From assembly GCF_050871315.1 (NCBI RefSeq), contig NZ_JBJLRE010000014.1: DNA of 64,000 nucleotides. The stretch is one strand, 5' to 3'. Below the pieces are notes generated by a model. The model had not been told where the DNA came from and made no database searches. It saw only the letters and a list, made by a program, of their open reading frames with translations. Below, piece after piece: positions 23,937 through 32,488 of the stretch. The position numbers and the translations under genes are program-made. The number at the start of each line of letters is the position of its first letter. Position 1 is the stretch's first letter. This stretch comes from Kineococcus gynurae. Lineage in GTDB: Bacteria > Actinomycetota > Actinomycetes > Actinomycetales > Kineococcaceae.

Positions 23937-25199
23937 TCAGGCGCCGGTGAGCAGGTCCTCGGCCAGGTCGGCGTCCTCGACGTCCTCGCGGGTGATGCCG
24001 AGCAGGGGCAGCACCGCGTCCAGGTAGGGCAGGTTGAGCGCCGCGTCGGCCTGCTCGCGCACCACGGGTTTGGCGTTGAACGCGATCCCGAGACCCGCCG
24101 CCCCGATCATGTCGAGGTCGTTGGCCCCGTCGCCGATGGCCACCGTGCGGTGCAGGGGGAGCCCCTCCGCGGCCGCGAACTCGCGCAGGGCGCCGGCCTT
24201 GGCCGCCCGGTCCACGACCGGCCCGAGCACGCGGCCGGTCAGCCGGCCGTGGACGACCTGCAGCCGGTTGGCACGGGCGTGCGCGATGCCCAGGCTCGCG
24301 GCCAGCGGCCCGACCACCTCGAGGAAGCCCCCCGAGACCAGGGCCAGGGTGAAACCGAGCTGGTGCAGGGTCCGGACCAGGGTGCGCGCCCCCGGCGTCA
24401 GCCGGACCGCCTCGCGCACCTCCTCGATGACGGCGACGTCGAGCCCCTCCAGGCAGGCCACCCGCTCGCGTAACGAGGCGGCGAAGTCGAGCTCGCCGCG
24501 CATGGCCCGCTCGGTGACCTCCCGGACCTCCTGCTCGCGCCCGGCGTGGGCCGCGAGCAGCTCGATGACCTCCTGGCGGATGAGGGTGGAGTCCACGTCC
24601 ATGACCACCAGTCGCCGCCCCATCCGGGCCAGGCCGCCGGGGGAGACGGCCGCGTCGACGCCGTGGGTGGCCGCGACCACGGCCAGGGCGCGGCGCAGGT
24701 CCAGCAGCTGCTCGGGGCTGCCGTCGGTCGAGACGTCGAGCTCCACGCTGGTCACCGGCTGCGCCGACATGCGCCGGATGCGGTCGACGTTGGCCCCCCG
24801 GTCGGCGAGGACGGTGGTGATCCGGGCCAGGGCCGCCGGTCGCAGGGGCGCACCCAGCAGGGTGACGTGCAGGCGACGAGGCCGACGGGGCGGCTCCTCC
24901 CCGGAGCGGCGGCAGGTGACCTGCGCGCCGGTGGCCGCGGCCACCCGGGCGGCGGCCGCCTCGACCGCCAGGACCAGCGCGTCGGGGTCGGTCCGGGGGT
25001 CGGTCCGGGGGTCGGTCCCGGCGTCGGGGTCGAGGTCGAGCAGCACGGCGAGGGTGAGCCGGCCCCCGACCACGACCTGCTCGACGTCCAGCACCGGCGC
25101 CCCGGTCGGGGCCAGCTCGCCGAACAAGGCCGAGGACAGGCCCGGGCGGTCCTCGGCGGTCAGGGTGACGAGGACGCTCGGACGGGCGGCGGCAGGCAC
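23937..25199 (-). CDS. serB: Phosphoserine phosphatase with ACT domains
   Basis: SerB removes phosphate from O-phosphoserine, the last step of serine synthesis. The 420-residue protein has two N-terminal ACT-like domains (about 5-85 and 100-180), then a HAD phosphatase core: nucleophile motif MDVDSTLI, motif II LVSGGF, and motif III GDGANDLDMI. The layout equals the SerB2 type of mycobacteria. Between the ACT domains a 12-bp repeat encodes TDPRTDPRTDPD. GTG 25199 has TAGCGT eight bases upstream, giving it its own promoter inside the end of the dipeptidase gene. Confidence 0.96.
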   Translation of the reverse strand: MPAAARPSVLVTLTAEDRPGLSSALFGELAPTGAPVLDVEQVVVGGRLTLAVLLDLDPDAGTDPRTDPRTDPDALVLAVEAAAARVAAATGAQVTCRRSGEEPPRRPRRLHVTLLGAPLRPAALARITTVLADRGANVDRIRRMSAQPVTSVELDVSTDGSPEQLLDLRRALAVVAATHGVDAAVSPGGLARMGRRLVVMDVDSTLIRQEVIELLAAHAGREQEVREVTERAMRGELDFAASLRERVACLEGLDVAVIEEVREAVRLTPGARTLVRTLHQLGFTLALVSGGFLEVVGPLAASLGIAHARANRLQVVHGRLTGRVLGPVVDRAAKAGALREFAAAEGLPLHRTVAIGDGANDLDMIGAAGLGIAFNAKPVVREQADAALNLPYLDAVLPLLGITREDVEDADLAEDLLTGA

Positions 25200-25203
25200 G
25201 TCG

Positions 25204-26265
25204 TCAGACGCTACCGCCCGACCCGGCGCGCACGAACGCCGTCCAGGCCGGGTCGGCCGACTCCAGGACGCGCAGCACGTTCTCACCGCCGAGGAGACGG
25301 AGGTCGGCCTCGGACCAGCCGCGGCGCCGGAGCTCGGCGAACAGCACGGGGTAGGCGGCGACGTCGGGCAGGTCCCGGGGCATGTCGGGGCTGCCGTCGT
25401 AGTCGCCGCCGATCCCGACCCCGCTCACCCCGGCGACCGAGCAGAGGTGCTCGACGTGGTCGGCGACCGTGGACGCGTCCACGCGGGGGGCGGGCCCGCT
25501 GCGACCCGTCCGGGACCAGACGTGGTGCTCGCGGGAGAGGAAGTCGGGGACGAAGGTGACCTGGTAGACCCCGCCGCCCTCGGCGACGCGGCGGACCACG
25601 TCGTCGGGCAGGTTGCGCGGGTGCGGGTTCAGGGCTCCCGCGCAGGAGTGGCTGACGATCACCGGCGCCCGGCTCACGTCGAGGGCGTCGTGGGCGGTCG
25701 CCACCGAGACGTGGGCGAGGTCGACGAGGACCCCGATCCGGTTCAGTTCGGCCACGACTTCGCGGCCGAACGGACTCAGCCCGCCGTGGGTGGGCTCACC
25801 CGTGGCCGAGTCCGCCCAGTCGTGGCTCGCGGTCCAGGTGAGGGTCAGGTAGCGGACCCCGAGCCGGGCGTAGGCGCGCAGGACCGCCAGGGAGTTCTCG
25901 ATCTGGTGCCCGCCCTCGACCCCGAGCAACGACGCGATCCGCCCGGCGGCGATCGCCGCGCGGGTCTCGGCCGCCGTCCGGGTCAGGCGCAGCGTCTCCG
26001 GGTGGCGCGCGGCCATCCGGTGCACGACGTCGATCTGCTCCAGCGTGGCGGTGACGACCTCGGGGCCGGAGACGACCGAGTCCACCCAGACCGACCAGAA
26101 CTGCGCGGCCACACCTCCCGCCCGCAACCGGGGGAGGTCGGTCTGCGCCTCCTCGGGCGGGAGGCCGGAGTCCAGACCCTCCACCGAGGAGGCGCGGCGG
26201 GTGCGCAGCGTCCAGGGCAGGTCGTTGTGCCCGTCGACCACCGCGACGGGAACCGGGTCGGACAA
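25204..26265 (-). CDS. Membrane dipeptidase family (M19) protein
   Basis: M19 enzymes are binuclear zinc dipeptidases that also act on unusual dipeptides. About 350 residues show the metal ligands: VVDGHNDLPW (His/Asp), the bridging Glu in LLGVEGGHQIE, His in VLVDLAHVS, His in VIVSHSCAG, and Asp in GIGGDYDGSPDMP. No signal peptide is visible, so it is probably cytosolic. The start is uncertain: TTG 26265 fits family alignments, and GTG 26241 is the next choice. It follows the LLM gene with only a few bases between and belongs to the glgC transcription unit. Confidence 0.9.
   Translation of the reverse strand: MSDPVPVAVVDGHNDLPWTLRTRRASSVEGLDSGLPPEEAQTDLPRLRAGGVAAQFWSVWVDSVVSGPEVVTATLEQIDVVHRMAARHPETLRLTRTAAETRAAIAAGRIASLLGVEGGHQIENSLAVLRAYARLGVRYLTLTWTASHDWADSATGEPTHGGLSPFGREVVAELNRIGVLVDLAHVSVATAHDALDVSRAPVIVSHSCAGALNPHPRNLPDDVVRRVAEGGGVYQVTFVPDFLSREHHVWSRTGRSGPAPRVDASTVADHVEHLCSVAGVSGVGIGGDYDGSPDMPRDLPDVAAYPVLFAELRRRGWSEADLRLLGGENVLRVLESADPAWTAFVRAGSGGSV
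25208..25213 (-). promoter_or_regulatory. Leaderless -10 of serB
   Basis: TAGCGT on the minus strand, eight bases, then GTG 25199. It lies within the last codons of the upstream dipeptidase gene. Confidence 0.45.
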
Positions 26266-26270
26266 CTCCC

Positions 26271-27074
26271 TCAGGCGTTCTTCTCGTCGCGCCAGTCCAA
26301 CCACGCCCGCAGCGGGGACAGGTCGTAGTCGGGCCCGGACACCGACACCGTGACCAGCCGGGTGCCCACCTCGTGCAGGGCCTCGCCCACCACGGCCGGG
26401 TCGTCGGTCAACGAGACGCCCGCGGACCGCTCGATCTCGCCCGGGTCGCGTCCGATCTCGGCGCAGCGCTGGTCGAGCACGGAGTGCTTGTGGGCGATGG
26501 TCCCGGCGTCGCCGAACCCGTGCCAGATGTCGGCGTGCCGGGCCACCATGCGCAACGTCTTCTGCTCCCCGCCCCCGCCGATGAGGACGGGGATGTGACG
26601 GGTGGGGGTGGGGTTCAGGGCGGCGAACCGCTTCTCGATGCGGGGCAGCGCCTCGGCGAGGCGGTCCAGGCGCCCGCCGGCGGTCCCGAACTCGTAGCCG
26701 TAGGCGTCGTAGTCCTTCTCGAACCAGCCGGACCCGATCCCCAGGATCAACCGTCCGGTCCCCGTGTCGTGCGCGGAGATGTGGTCGACCGTGCGGGCCA
26801 TGTCGGCCAGCAGGTCGGGGTTGCGGTAGGAGTTGCAGGTCACCAGGGCGCCGATCTCGATGCGGCTGGTGGCCTCCGCCCAGGCGGCGAGCACCGTCCA
26901 GCACTCGAAGTTGACGCCCTCGGGGTCGCCGGACAACGGGTAGAAGTGGTCCCAGTTGAACGCGACGTCGGCGCCCAGCTCCTCCACCGCGGCCGCGGCC
27001 CGACGCAGGCCCGGGTAGTCGGTGTGCTGCGGCTGCAGCTGCACGCCGATGCGCACACGGTGGGTCCCGCTCAC
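26271..27074 (-). CDS. LLM-class F420-dependent oxidoreductase
   Basis: This is a luciferase-fold oxidoreductase of the kind that usually uses coenzyme F420 in actinobacteria. The 267 residues contain GADVAFNWDHFYPLSGDPEG, RIEIGALVTCNSYRNPDLLADMARTVDHIS and LILGIGSGWFEKDYDAYGYEFG, typical of F420 members. HIPVLIGGGGEQKTLRMVARHADIW is near the C-terminal third. The GTG overlaps the glgC stop (GTGA). The substrate is unknown, and co-transcription with glgC does not explain it. Confidence 0.92.
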   Translation of the reverse strand: MSGTHRVRIGVQLQPQHTDYPGLRRAAAAVEELGADVAFNWDHFYPLSGDPEGVNFECWTVLAAWAEATSRIEIGALVTCNSYRNPDLLADMARTVDHISAHDTGTGRLILGIGSGWFEKDYDAYGYEFGTAGGRLDRLAEALPRIEKRFAALNPTPTRHIPVLIGGGGEQKTLRMVARHADIWHGFGDAGTIAHKHSVLDQRCAEIGRDPGEIERSAGVSLTDDPAVVGEALHEVGTRLVTVSVSGPDYDLSPLRAWLDWRDEKNA

Positions 27075-28312
27075 GGCCGCAGCACCTGACCCTTGCCGAC
27101 CACGGTGATGCCCGACTCGGTCACGGTGAACCCGCGGGCGCGGTCCTCCTCCGGGTCCACCCCGACCCGGGCGTCCTCGGGGATGTCGACGTACTTGTCG
27201 ATGATGGCCCGCTGCACGACCGCGTGCCGTCCGACCGTCACCCCGTCCAGCAGCACCGACTCGCTCACGTGCGACCAGGAGTCGAGGCGGCAGTTCGGCG
27301 AGACGACCGACTTCTCCACCAGCGCACCGGAGACCACGACGCCGCCGGAGATGATGGAGTTCACGGCGTGGCCGTAGGTGCCCTGCCAGCCGTGCACGAA
27401 CTTGGCCGGCGGGTAGAAGTCCTGGGCGGCGATGATCGGCCAGTCGTAGTTGTAGAGGTTGAAGACCGGCATGACCGAGATGAGGTCCTGCTGCGCCTCG
27501 TAGTAGGAGTCCAGCGTCCCCACGTCGCGCCAGTAGGCGCGGTCGCGGTCGGTGGCCCCGGGGACCTCGTTGTCCTTGAAGTCGTAGACGGCCGCGGCCC
27601 CGCGCGAGACGAAGTCGGGGACGATGTCGCCGCCCATGTCGTGCTTGGAGTCCTCGTCCTCGGCGTCGCGGGTCACCGCGTCGACCAGGGCGTCGGTGTT
27701 GAAGACGTAGTTGCCCATCGAGGCGAGCACCTGGTCGGGCGCGTCGTCGAGACCCTTGGGGTGCTGGGGTTTCTCCAGGAACTCCGCGATCTTCGTCGAG
27801 CCGGGTTCGGTCTGGATGACCCCGAACTGGTCGGCCAACGAGATCGGCTGACGGATCGCCGCGACCGTGCACTCCGCACCGGAGGCGATGTGCGCCTCGA
27901 CCATCTGGTGGAAGTCCATGCGGTACACGTGGTCGGCGCCGACCACGACGACGATGTCGGGCCGCTCGTCGCTGATGAGGTTCATCGACTGGTAGATCGC
28001 GTCGGCCGAACCCAGGTACCAGCGTTTCCCGACGCGCTGCTGGGCCGGGACGCTCGCGATGTAGGAGCCGAACAGGTTCGACATCCGCCACGACTGCGAG
28101 ATGTGCCGGTCGAGGCTGTGGGACTTGTACTGGGTGAGCACCACGATCTTGCGGTACCCGGCGTTCACCAGGTTGGAGAGCGCGAAGTCGATCAGGCGGT
28201 AGGTCCCACCGAAGGGCACCGCGGGTTTGGCGCGGTCGGCGGTCAGCGGCATCAGCCGCTTGCCCTCCCCACCGGCGAGGACGATTGCGAGGACGTTCGG
28301 TGCGGCTGCCAC
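27071..28312 (-). CDS. glgC: Glucose-1-phosphate adenylyltransferase
   Basis: GlgC makes ADP-glucose, the donor for glycogen and, in many actinobacteria, for maltose-1-phosphate. The 413-residue protein has the nucleotidyl motif AIVLAGGEGKRLMPLTADRAKPAVPFGG, the VVVGADHVYRMDF catalytic Asp, GTLDSYYEAQQDL and a C-terminal left-handed beta-helix (SPNCRLDSWSHVSESVLLDGV). The GTG at 28312 is leaderless behind TAGTGT. It is divergent from glgA with 281 bp between, the same arrangement as Rv1213/Rv1212c in M. tuberculosis. Confidence 0.97.
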   Translation of the reverse strand: MAAAPNVLAIVLAGGEGKRLMPLTADRAKPAVPFGGTYRLIDFALSNLVNAGYRKIVVLTQYKSHSLDRHISQSWRMSNLFGSYIASVPAQQRVGKRWYLGSADAIYQSMNLISDERPDIVVVVGADHVYRMDFHQMVEAHIASGAECTVAAIRQPISLADQFGVIQTEPGSTKIAEFLEKPQHPKGLDDAPDQVLASMGNYVFNTDALVDAVTRDAEDEDSKHDMGGDIVPDFVSRGAAAVYDFKDNEVPGATDRDRAYWRDVGTLDSYYEAQQDLISVMPVFNLYNYDWPIIAAQDFYPPAKFVHGWQGTYGHAVNSIISGGVVVSGALVEKSVVSPNCRLDSWSHVSESVLLDGVTVGRHAVVQRAIIDKYVDIPEDARVGVDPEEDRARGFTVTESGITVVGKGQVLRP

Positions 28313-28319
28313 GAGCCGA

Positions 28320-28325
28320 ACACTA
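28320..28325 (-). promoter_or_regulatory. Leaderless -10 of glgC
   Basis: TAGTGT on the minus strand, seven bases, then GTG 28312. Confidence 0.5.
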
Positions 28326-28540
28326 GGACCCCCGACGTGTGCTGCACCACAGGCTCCCCGGAATGGGGGAGACGGTCCCCACCTGCGGTTCCGCTCGTGC
28401 CCGGATGGGGCCCGGATCACGTCCGGGTGCGCCCGGTCCGCCGTTGCGTCCCCCCGTGCTCCGCGCCGGGCGGCGCCCGTCGGTCCCGGGGCGCTCCCCC
28501 CGCGCGGACGAGCCGGGGATCTCGTGTCCGGGGTGCGGAG

Positions 28541-28546
28541 TAGGTT
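28541..28546 (+). promoter_or_regulatory. -10 of glgA
   Basis: TAGGTT about 48 bases before the ATG. It belongs to the 13-mer GGTGCGGAGTAGG (28532-28544), which also occurs on the minus strand upstream of tkt (3701-3713). Confidence 0.45.
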
Positions 28547-28593
28547 GGCGCCCGCCCGACCCCGCCCCACCCGAGAACGACCAGGGAGCAACG

Positions 28594-29784
28594 ATGCGCG
28601 TCGACCTGCTGACCAAGGAGTACCCGCCGGAGATCTACGGCGGGGCCGGTGTGCACGTCGCCGAGCTCGTCGCCGCGCTGCGCTCCCTCGCGGGGGGCCC
28701 CGAGGTCCAGGTCCGCTGCTTCGGCGCCCCGCGCGAGGAGGCCGGCGCGACCGCCTACCCCGAGCCGGAGACGCTGGCCGGGGCCAACGCCGCCCTGCGG
28801 ACCCTGGGGGTCGACCTGGCGATCGCGGCCGACACCGCCGGGACCGACCTGGTCCACTCCCACACCTGGTACGCCAACCTCGCCGGGCACCTGGCCTCGC
28901 TGCTGCACGGCGTCCCGCACATCGTCAGCGCCCACAGCCTGGAACCGTTGCGGCCGTGGAAGGCCGAGCAGCTCGGTGGCGGGTACGCCGTCAGCTCCTG
29001 GGCCGAGAAGACCGCCTACGAGGCGGCCGCGGCGGTCATCGCCGTCAGCGCGGGGATGCGCGCCGACATCCTGCGCAGCTACCCGGCGCTGGACCCGGCG
29101 CGCGTCCACGTCGTGCACAACGGCATCGACGCCGCGCGCTGGACCCCCGTCGAGGGCCGGGACCTGGTGCGGGCCAACGGGGTCGACCCGGACCGCCCCA
29201 GCGTGGTCTTCGTCGGGCGGATCACCCGGCAGAAGGGGTTGCCGCACCTGCTGCGGGCCTGCGCCCAGCTGCCGCCCGAGGTCCAGGTCGTGCTCTGCGC
29301 CGGGGCCCCCGACACCCCGGAGATCGCCGCCGAGGTGGCCGGGCTGACCGCCGAGCTGCAGCAGCAGCGCGACGGCGTCGTGTGGCTGCAGCGGCACCTC
29401 TCCCGCGAGGAGCTTCTGCAGCATCTGTCCCAGGCGACGGTGTTCGTCTGCCCCTCGGTCTACGAGCCCCTCGGCATCGTCAACCTCGAGGCCATGGCCT
29501 GCGGTGCGGCCGTGGTCGGGACCGCGACCGGCGGCATCCCCGAGGTCGTCGCCGACGGCGAGACCGGGTGGCTGGTCCCCATCGAGCAGGTCACCGACGG
29601 CACGGGCGCCCCGGTCGACCCCGACCGGTTCGTGGCCGACCTGGCCGCCGCGCTCACCGAGGCGACCTCCGACCCCGACCGGGCGCGCGCCTTCGGGGCG
29701 GCCGGGCGCACCCGCGCGGTCGAGCACTTCTCCTGGGACGCCATCGCCGAGCGGACGCTGGAGGTCTACCGCTCGGTGCTGTGA
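28594..29784 (+). CDS. glgA: Actinobacterial-type glycogen/maltose-1-phosphate synthase
   Basis: This is an ADP-glucose-dependent GT-B glycosyltransferase of the Corynebacterium GlgA type. In mycobacteria such a protein (GlgM) builds alpha-maltose-1-phosphate for the GlgE pathway as well as glycogen. The 396 residues begin MRVDLLTKEYPPEIYGGAGVH (acceptor loop), then HSHTWYANLAGHLAS, VFVGRITRQKGLPHLL and the C-terminal donor site SVYEPLGIVNLEAMACGAAVVGT. CAGGGAG lies upstream of the ATG. GlgC, encoded divergently, supplies its donor. Confidence 0.95.
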   Translation: MRVDLLTKEYPPEIYGGAGVHVAELVAALRSLAGGPEVQVRCFGAPREEAGATAYPEPETLAGANAALRTLGVDLAIAADTAGTDLVHSHTWYANLAGHLASLLHGVPHIVSAHSLEPLRPWKAEQLGGGYAVSSWAEKTAYEAAAAVIAVSAGMRADILRSYPALDPARVHVVHNGIDAARWTPVEGRDLVRANGVDPDRPSVVFVGRITRQKGLPHLLRACAQLPPEVQVVLCAGAPDTPEIAAEVAGLTAELQQQRDGVVWLQRHLSREELLQHLSQATVFVCPSVYEPLGIVNLEAMACGAAVVGTATGGIPEVVADGETGWLVPIEQVTDGTGAPVDPDRFVADLAAALTEATSDPDRARAFGAAGRTRAVEHFSWDAIAERTLEVYRSVL

Positions 29785-29851
29785 GCCCCGCGGGGCCACC
29801 CGGACCGGTCTCGGGAGTCGGGATCTCGACGACGGTGCCAGAGTCGGGCGG

Positions 29852-30910
29852 GTGCCCCGCATCACCGCCGTCCATCCGGTCCTGCCGGCCCACCGGCACG
29901 AGCAGGCCGACATCGCCGAGGCCCTCGTCGGGCTGATGACGTCGGGGCCGGGGGAGGCCGAGCTGCTGCGCCGGGTGCACGCCGCCTGCGGGGTGCGGAC
30001 CCGTCACCTGGCCCGGCCGCTGGCCGACTACACGCGCCGGTCCGGCTTCGACGCGGCCCAGCAGGCCTACCCGGAGCTGGCGACCGGGCTGGGGGTCCGC
30101 GCGCTGGAGGGCGCGCTGGACCGGGCCGGTGTGGGACCGGCCGACGTGGGGTTGCTGCTGTTCACCACGGTCACCGGGGTCGGGGCGCCCTCGGTCGACG
30201 CGACCGTCGCCGCGCGGGCGGGACTGACCCCGCACGTCCTGCGCTGGCCCTCCTTCGGACTGGGCTGCGCCGCGGGGGCGGGCGGTCTGGCGCTCGCCGC
30301 GGACTGGGCCCGGTCCCGTCCGGACGGGGTCGCGGTCGTGCTCGCCGTCGAGCTCTGCTCCCTCACCGTGCGGACGGAGCACCCGGAACGGGCCGACGTG
30401 GTCGCCGCGGGACTCTTCGGCGACGGCGCGGCCGCCGCGGTCGTCGTCGGTGACGACCGCGCCGCGGGGCACCCCGGCCACGACGTCCTCGCCGCCCGTT
30501 CGCACCTCTACCCCGAGGAGACGGCCGCGCTCGGTTTCGAGCTGTCCGCGGCCGGTTTCCGGATCGTGCTCTCGCCCCGCATGCCCGGCCTCGTCCGCGA
30601 CCGGCTCGCCCCCGACCTCGCCGCCTGGCTGCGCGACCGCGGCGAGGACGTCCCCGCGGACTGGGTCGTGCACTCCGGCGGGCCCGCCGTCATCGACGCC
30701 TACGAGGACGGCCTGGGGCTGGCCCGCGGCCGGTTGGACCCCTCCCGGCAGACCCTGGCCGAGGTCGGCAACCTCAGCTCCGCGGCCGTGCTGCACACCC
30801 TGGCCGCGGGCTGGGACCGGCCGCACGGCAGCGGGGACCGGACGGTGCTGGCCGCCGTGGGGCCCGGGATCAGCGCGCAGTCCCTCGTCCTGGGCTGGAG
30901 CGCGTCGTGA
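29852..30910 (+). CDS. Type III polyketide synthase
   Basis: This chalcone-synthase-like homodimer condenses an acyl starter with malonyl-CoA to give pyrones or resorcinols. The 352-residue protein carries the triad Cys139 (SFGLGCAAGAGG), His274 (WVVHSGGPAVIDAY) and Asn307 (EVGNLSSAAV). The GFELSAAGFRIVLSPRMP segment matches bacterial alkylpyrone synthases. The start is GTG 29852. Its stop overlaps the next gene, an ICMT-like methyltransferase, as in the bpsA-bpsB pair of Bacillus subtilis, whose products are alkylpyrone methyl ethers. The actual product here is unknown. Confidence 0.93.
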   Translation: MPRITAVHPVLPAHRHEQADIAEALVGLMTSGPGEAELLRRVHAACGVRTRHLARPLADYTRRSGFDAAQQAYPELATGLGVRALEGALDRAGVGPADVGLLLFTTVTGVGAPSVDATVAARAGLTPHVLRWPSFGLGCAAGAGGLALAADWARSRPDGVAVVLAVELCSLTVRTEHPERADVVAAGLFGDGAAAAVVVGDDRAAGHPGHDVLAARSHLYPEETAALGFELSAAGFRIVLSPRMPGLVRDRLAPDLAAWLRDRGEDVPADWVVHSGGPAVIDAYEDGLGLARGRLDPSRQTLAEVGNLSSAAVLHTLAAGWDRPHGSGDRTVLAAVGPGISAQSLVLGWSAS

Positions 30911-31464
30911 GCGTCACCTGGTTCACCGTCCTGGTGCTGGCCACCGGGCTGGAGCGGGTCGCCGAGCTGGTGGTGTCGACCCGCAACGCGCGCTGGGCGT
31001 TCGCCCGCGGCGGGCGGGAGACCGGCCGGGGCCACTTCGGGCCGATGGTCGCCCTGCACACGGGGTTGCTGCTCGCCTGCCTGGTCGAGGTCCACCTGGC
31101 CGGGCGCGCCTTCGTCCCGGCGCTGGGCTGGCCCGCGCTCGCCCTGGTCGTCCTCGCCCAGGCCCTGCGCTGGTGGTGCATCGCCACCCTCGGACGGCAG
31201 TGGAACACCCGGGTCGTCGTCGTGCCCGGGGCCCCCACGGTCACCCGCGGCCCCTACCGGCTGCGGTGGTTGCGGCACCCCAACTACGTGGCCGTCGTGC
31301 TGGAGGGGGTCGCCCTGCCCCTGGTGCACGGCTGCTGGGTCACGGCGGTCGTCTTCACCGTCCTCAACGCCGTGCTGCTGCTGGGGTTCCGGATCCCGAC
31401 CGAGGAACGGGCGCTGCGGGGGCTCAGCCCCGCCGCAACCGGGCCCGGACGCCCGGGGCGCTGA
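30907..31464 (+). CDS. Isoprenylcysteine methyltransferase-like membrane protein
   Basis: ICMT-family membrane methyltransferases in bacteria often modify polyketides rather than prenyl-cysteine. The 185 residues have about five membrane segments and the family's SAM-binding C-terminal region: WNTRVVVVPGAPTVTRGPYRLRWLRHPNYVAVVLEG and later RIPTEERAL. The GTG overlaps the PKS stop (GTGA), so the two proteins are made together, and O-methylation of the PKS product is the natural suggestion. The last 41 bp overlap the convergent FUSC gene. Confidence 0.9.
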   Translation: MSVTWFTVLVLATGLERVAELVVSTRNARWAFARGGRETGRGHFGPMVALHTGLLLACLVEVHLAGRAFVPALGWPALALVVLAQALRWWCIATLGRQWNTRVVVVPGAPTVTRGPYRLRWLRHPNYVAVVLEGVALPLVHGCWVTAVVFTVLNAVLLLGFRIPTEERALRGLSPAATGPGRPGR

Positions 31465-32488
31465 GGACTGCCACCGCCGCCCCCACCGCGACCCCGAGGA
31501 CGGTCTCCAGCAGCCGGGCCAGCAGCAGGGAGCCGACCGGTTGCGGTGCGGCGAGCTGCCCCAGCAGCAGCGCCAGCGGCGTGATCGCCACCATGGCCAG
31601 GCCGTAGTGACGCACCACCAGCAGCTCGGTGGCCGCCTGCAGCGCCACGACCACGGCGACGATCGCGACCGGGGGCAGGTCGGCGGCCAGCAGCCCGGCC
31701 GCCACCGCGAGCCCGACGACCGTCCCGGCGACCCGCAGCAGACCCCGGCTCAGCTGGGCCGCCAGCCGGGGGACCGCCAGGGGGACGACCGCCGCGACCA
31801 TGGCCCAGGACGGGTGGCTCGTCCCGGTCCGCTCCGCCACCGGGACGGCCAGCGCCCCGGCCAGGGCCACCGCGGTCGCCACCCGCACCGCGTGCGCCCG
31901 GCGCTCGCGGGGGCCGGAGGACGGGGCCCGGGCGGGGGCGGGGGCCCGCACCCCGCGCCGACGCACCTCCAGCACGCCGAGCAGCACCGACACGGCCGCC
32001 ACCGCGGTGACCGACCCGGCCGCGGCCAGCACCTGGGGGGCCCCGGCGGGGACGCCGGCGATCGCCCCGGCGGGGACCGAGGCCGCGGTCGTCGCGGCGA
32101 ACACGGCGAACATCGGCCCCGGGGGCACCCAGCCGAGCCGGTCGGAGAGCCAGCCCGCCGCGAGCGCCCAGAGCACGCCGACCAGGACCAGCAGGAGCCC
32201 CGGCGAGCCGCCCGCGGCGGCGAGGGCACCGGTGGCGACCGCGGCGGAGAGGACCACCCCGGCCACCGCCTGCACCCGCCACCGCCCGGCACTGGGCCGC
32301 GCCCCGCCGTAGACGGCCGCGAAGGCCCCGAACACCGCGTAGCCGGCCAGCGCCAGGGAGTCCGTGAGCAGCAGCAGCGCCAGCGGCAGCAGCACGCAGA
32401 GGCTCGTGCGCAGCGCCGCGGGCCCGGAACCGGGCGCCGCCCGCACCGTCACCAGGCCCTCGGCGAGGGCTCGCCAGCCCGTGGTCAC
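31424..32488 (-). CDS. FUSC family membrane protein
   Basis: FUSC proteins resemble fusaric-acid resistance and aromatic-acid efflux components. The 354 residues have two six-helix halves split by a basic linker (about 175-200, rich in Arg/Pro/Ala). The second half contains GTSHPSWAMVAAVVPLAVP, RVAGTVVGLAVAAGLL and ATELLVVRHYGLAMVAITPLALLLGQ, the conserved FUSC-like domain. The GTG overlaps the stop of the upstream unknown gene, forming a two-gene unit. The 3' end runs 41 bp into the ICMT gene on the other strand. Substrate unknown. Confidence 0.88.
   Translation of the reverse strand: MTTGWRALAEGLVTVRAAPGSGPAALRTSLCVLLPLALLLLTDSLALAGYAVFGAFAAVYGGARPSAGRWRVQAVAGVVLSAAVATGALAAAGGSPGLLLVLVGVLWALAAGWLSDRLGWVPPGPMFAVFAATTAASVPAGAIAGVPAGAPQVLAAAGSVTAVAAVSVLLGVLEVRRRGVRAPAPARAPSSGPRERRAHAVRVATAVALAGALAVPVAERTGTSHPSWAMVAAVVPLAVPRLAAQLSRGLLRVAGTVVGLAVAAGLLAADLPPVAIVAVVVALQAATELLVVRHYGLAMVAITPLALLLGQLAAPQPVGSLLLARLLETVLGVAVGAAVAVLSAPGVRARLRRG

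Noticed and set aside
24960..25040. 12-bp repeats inside serB as a mobile insertion
   Set aside because: They stay in frame in a linker between ACT domains (TDPRTDPRTDP) and look like local slippage.
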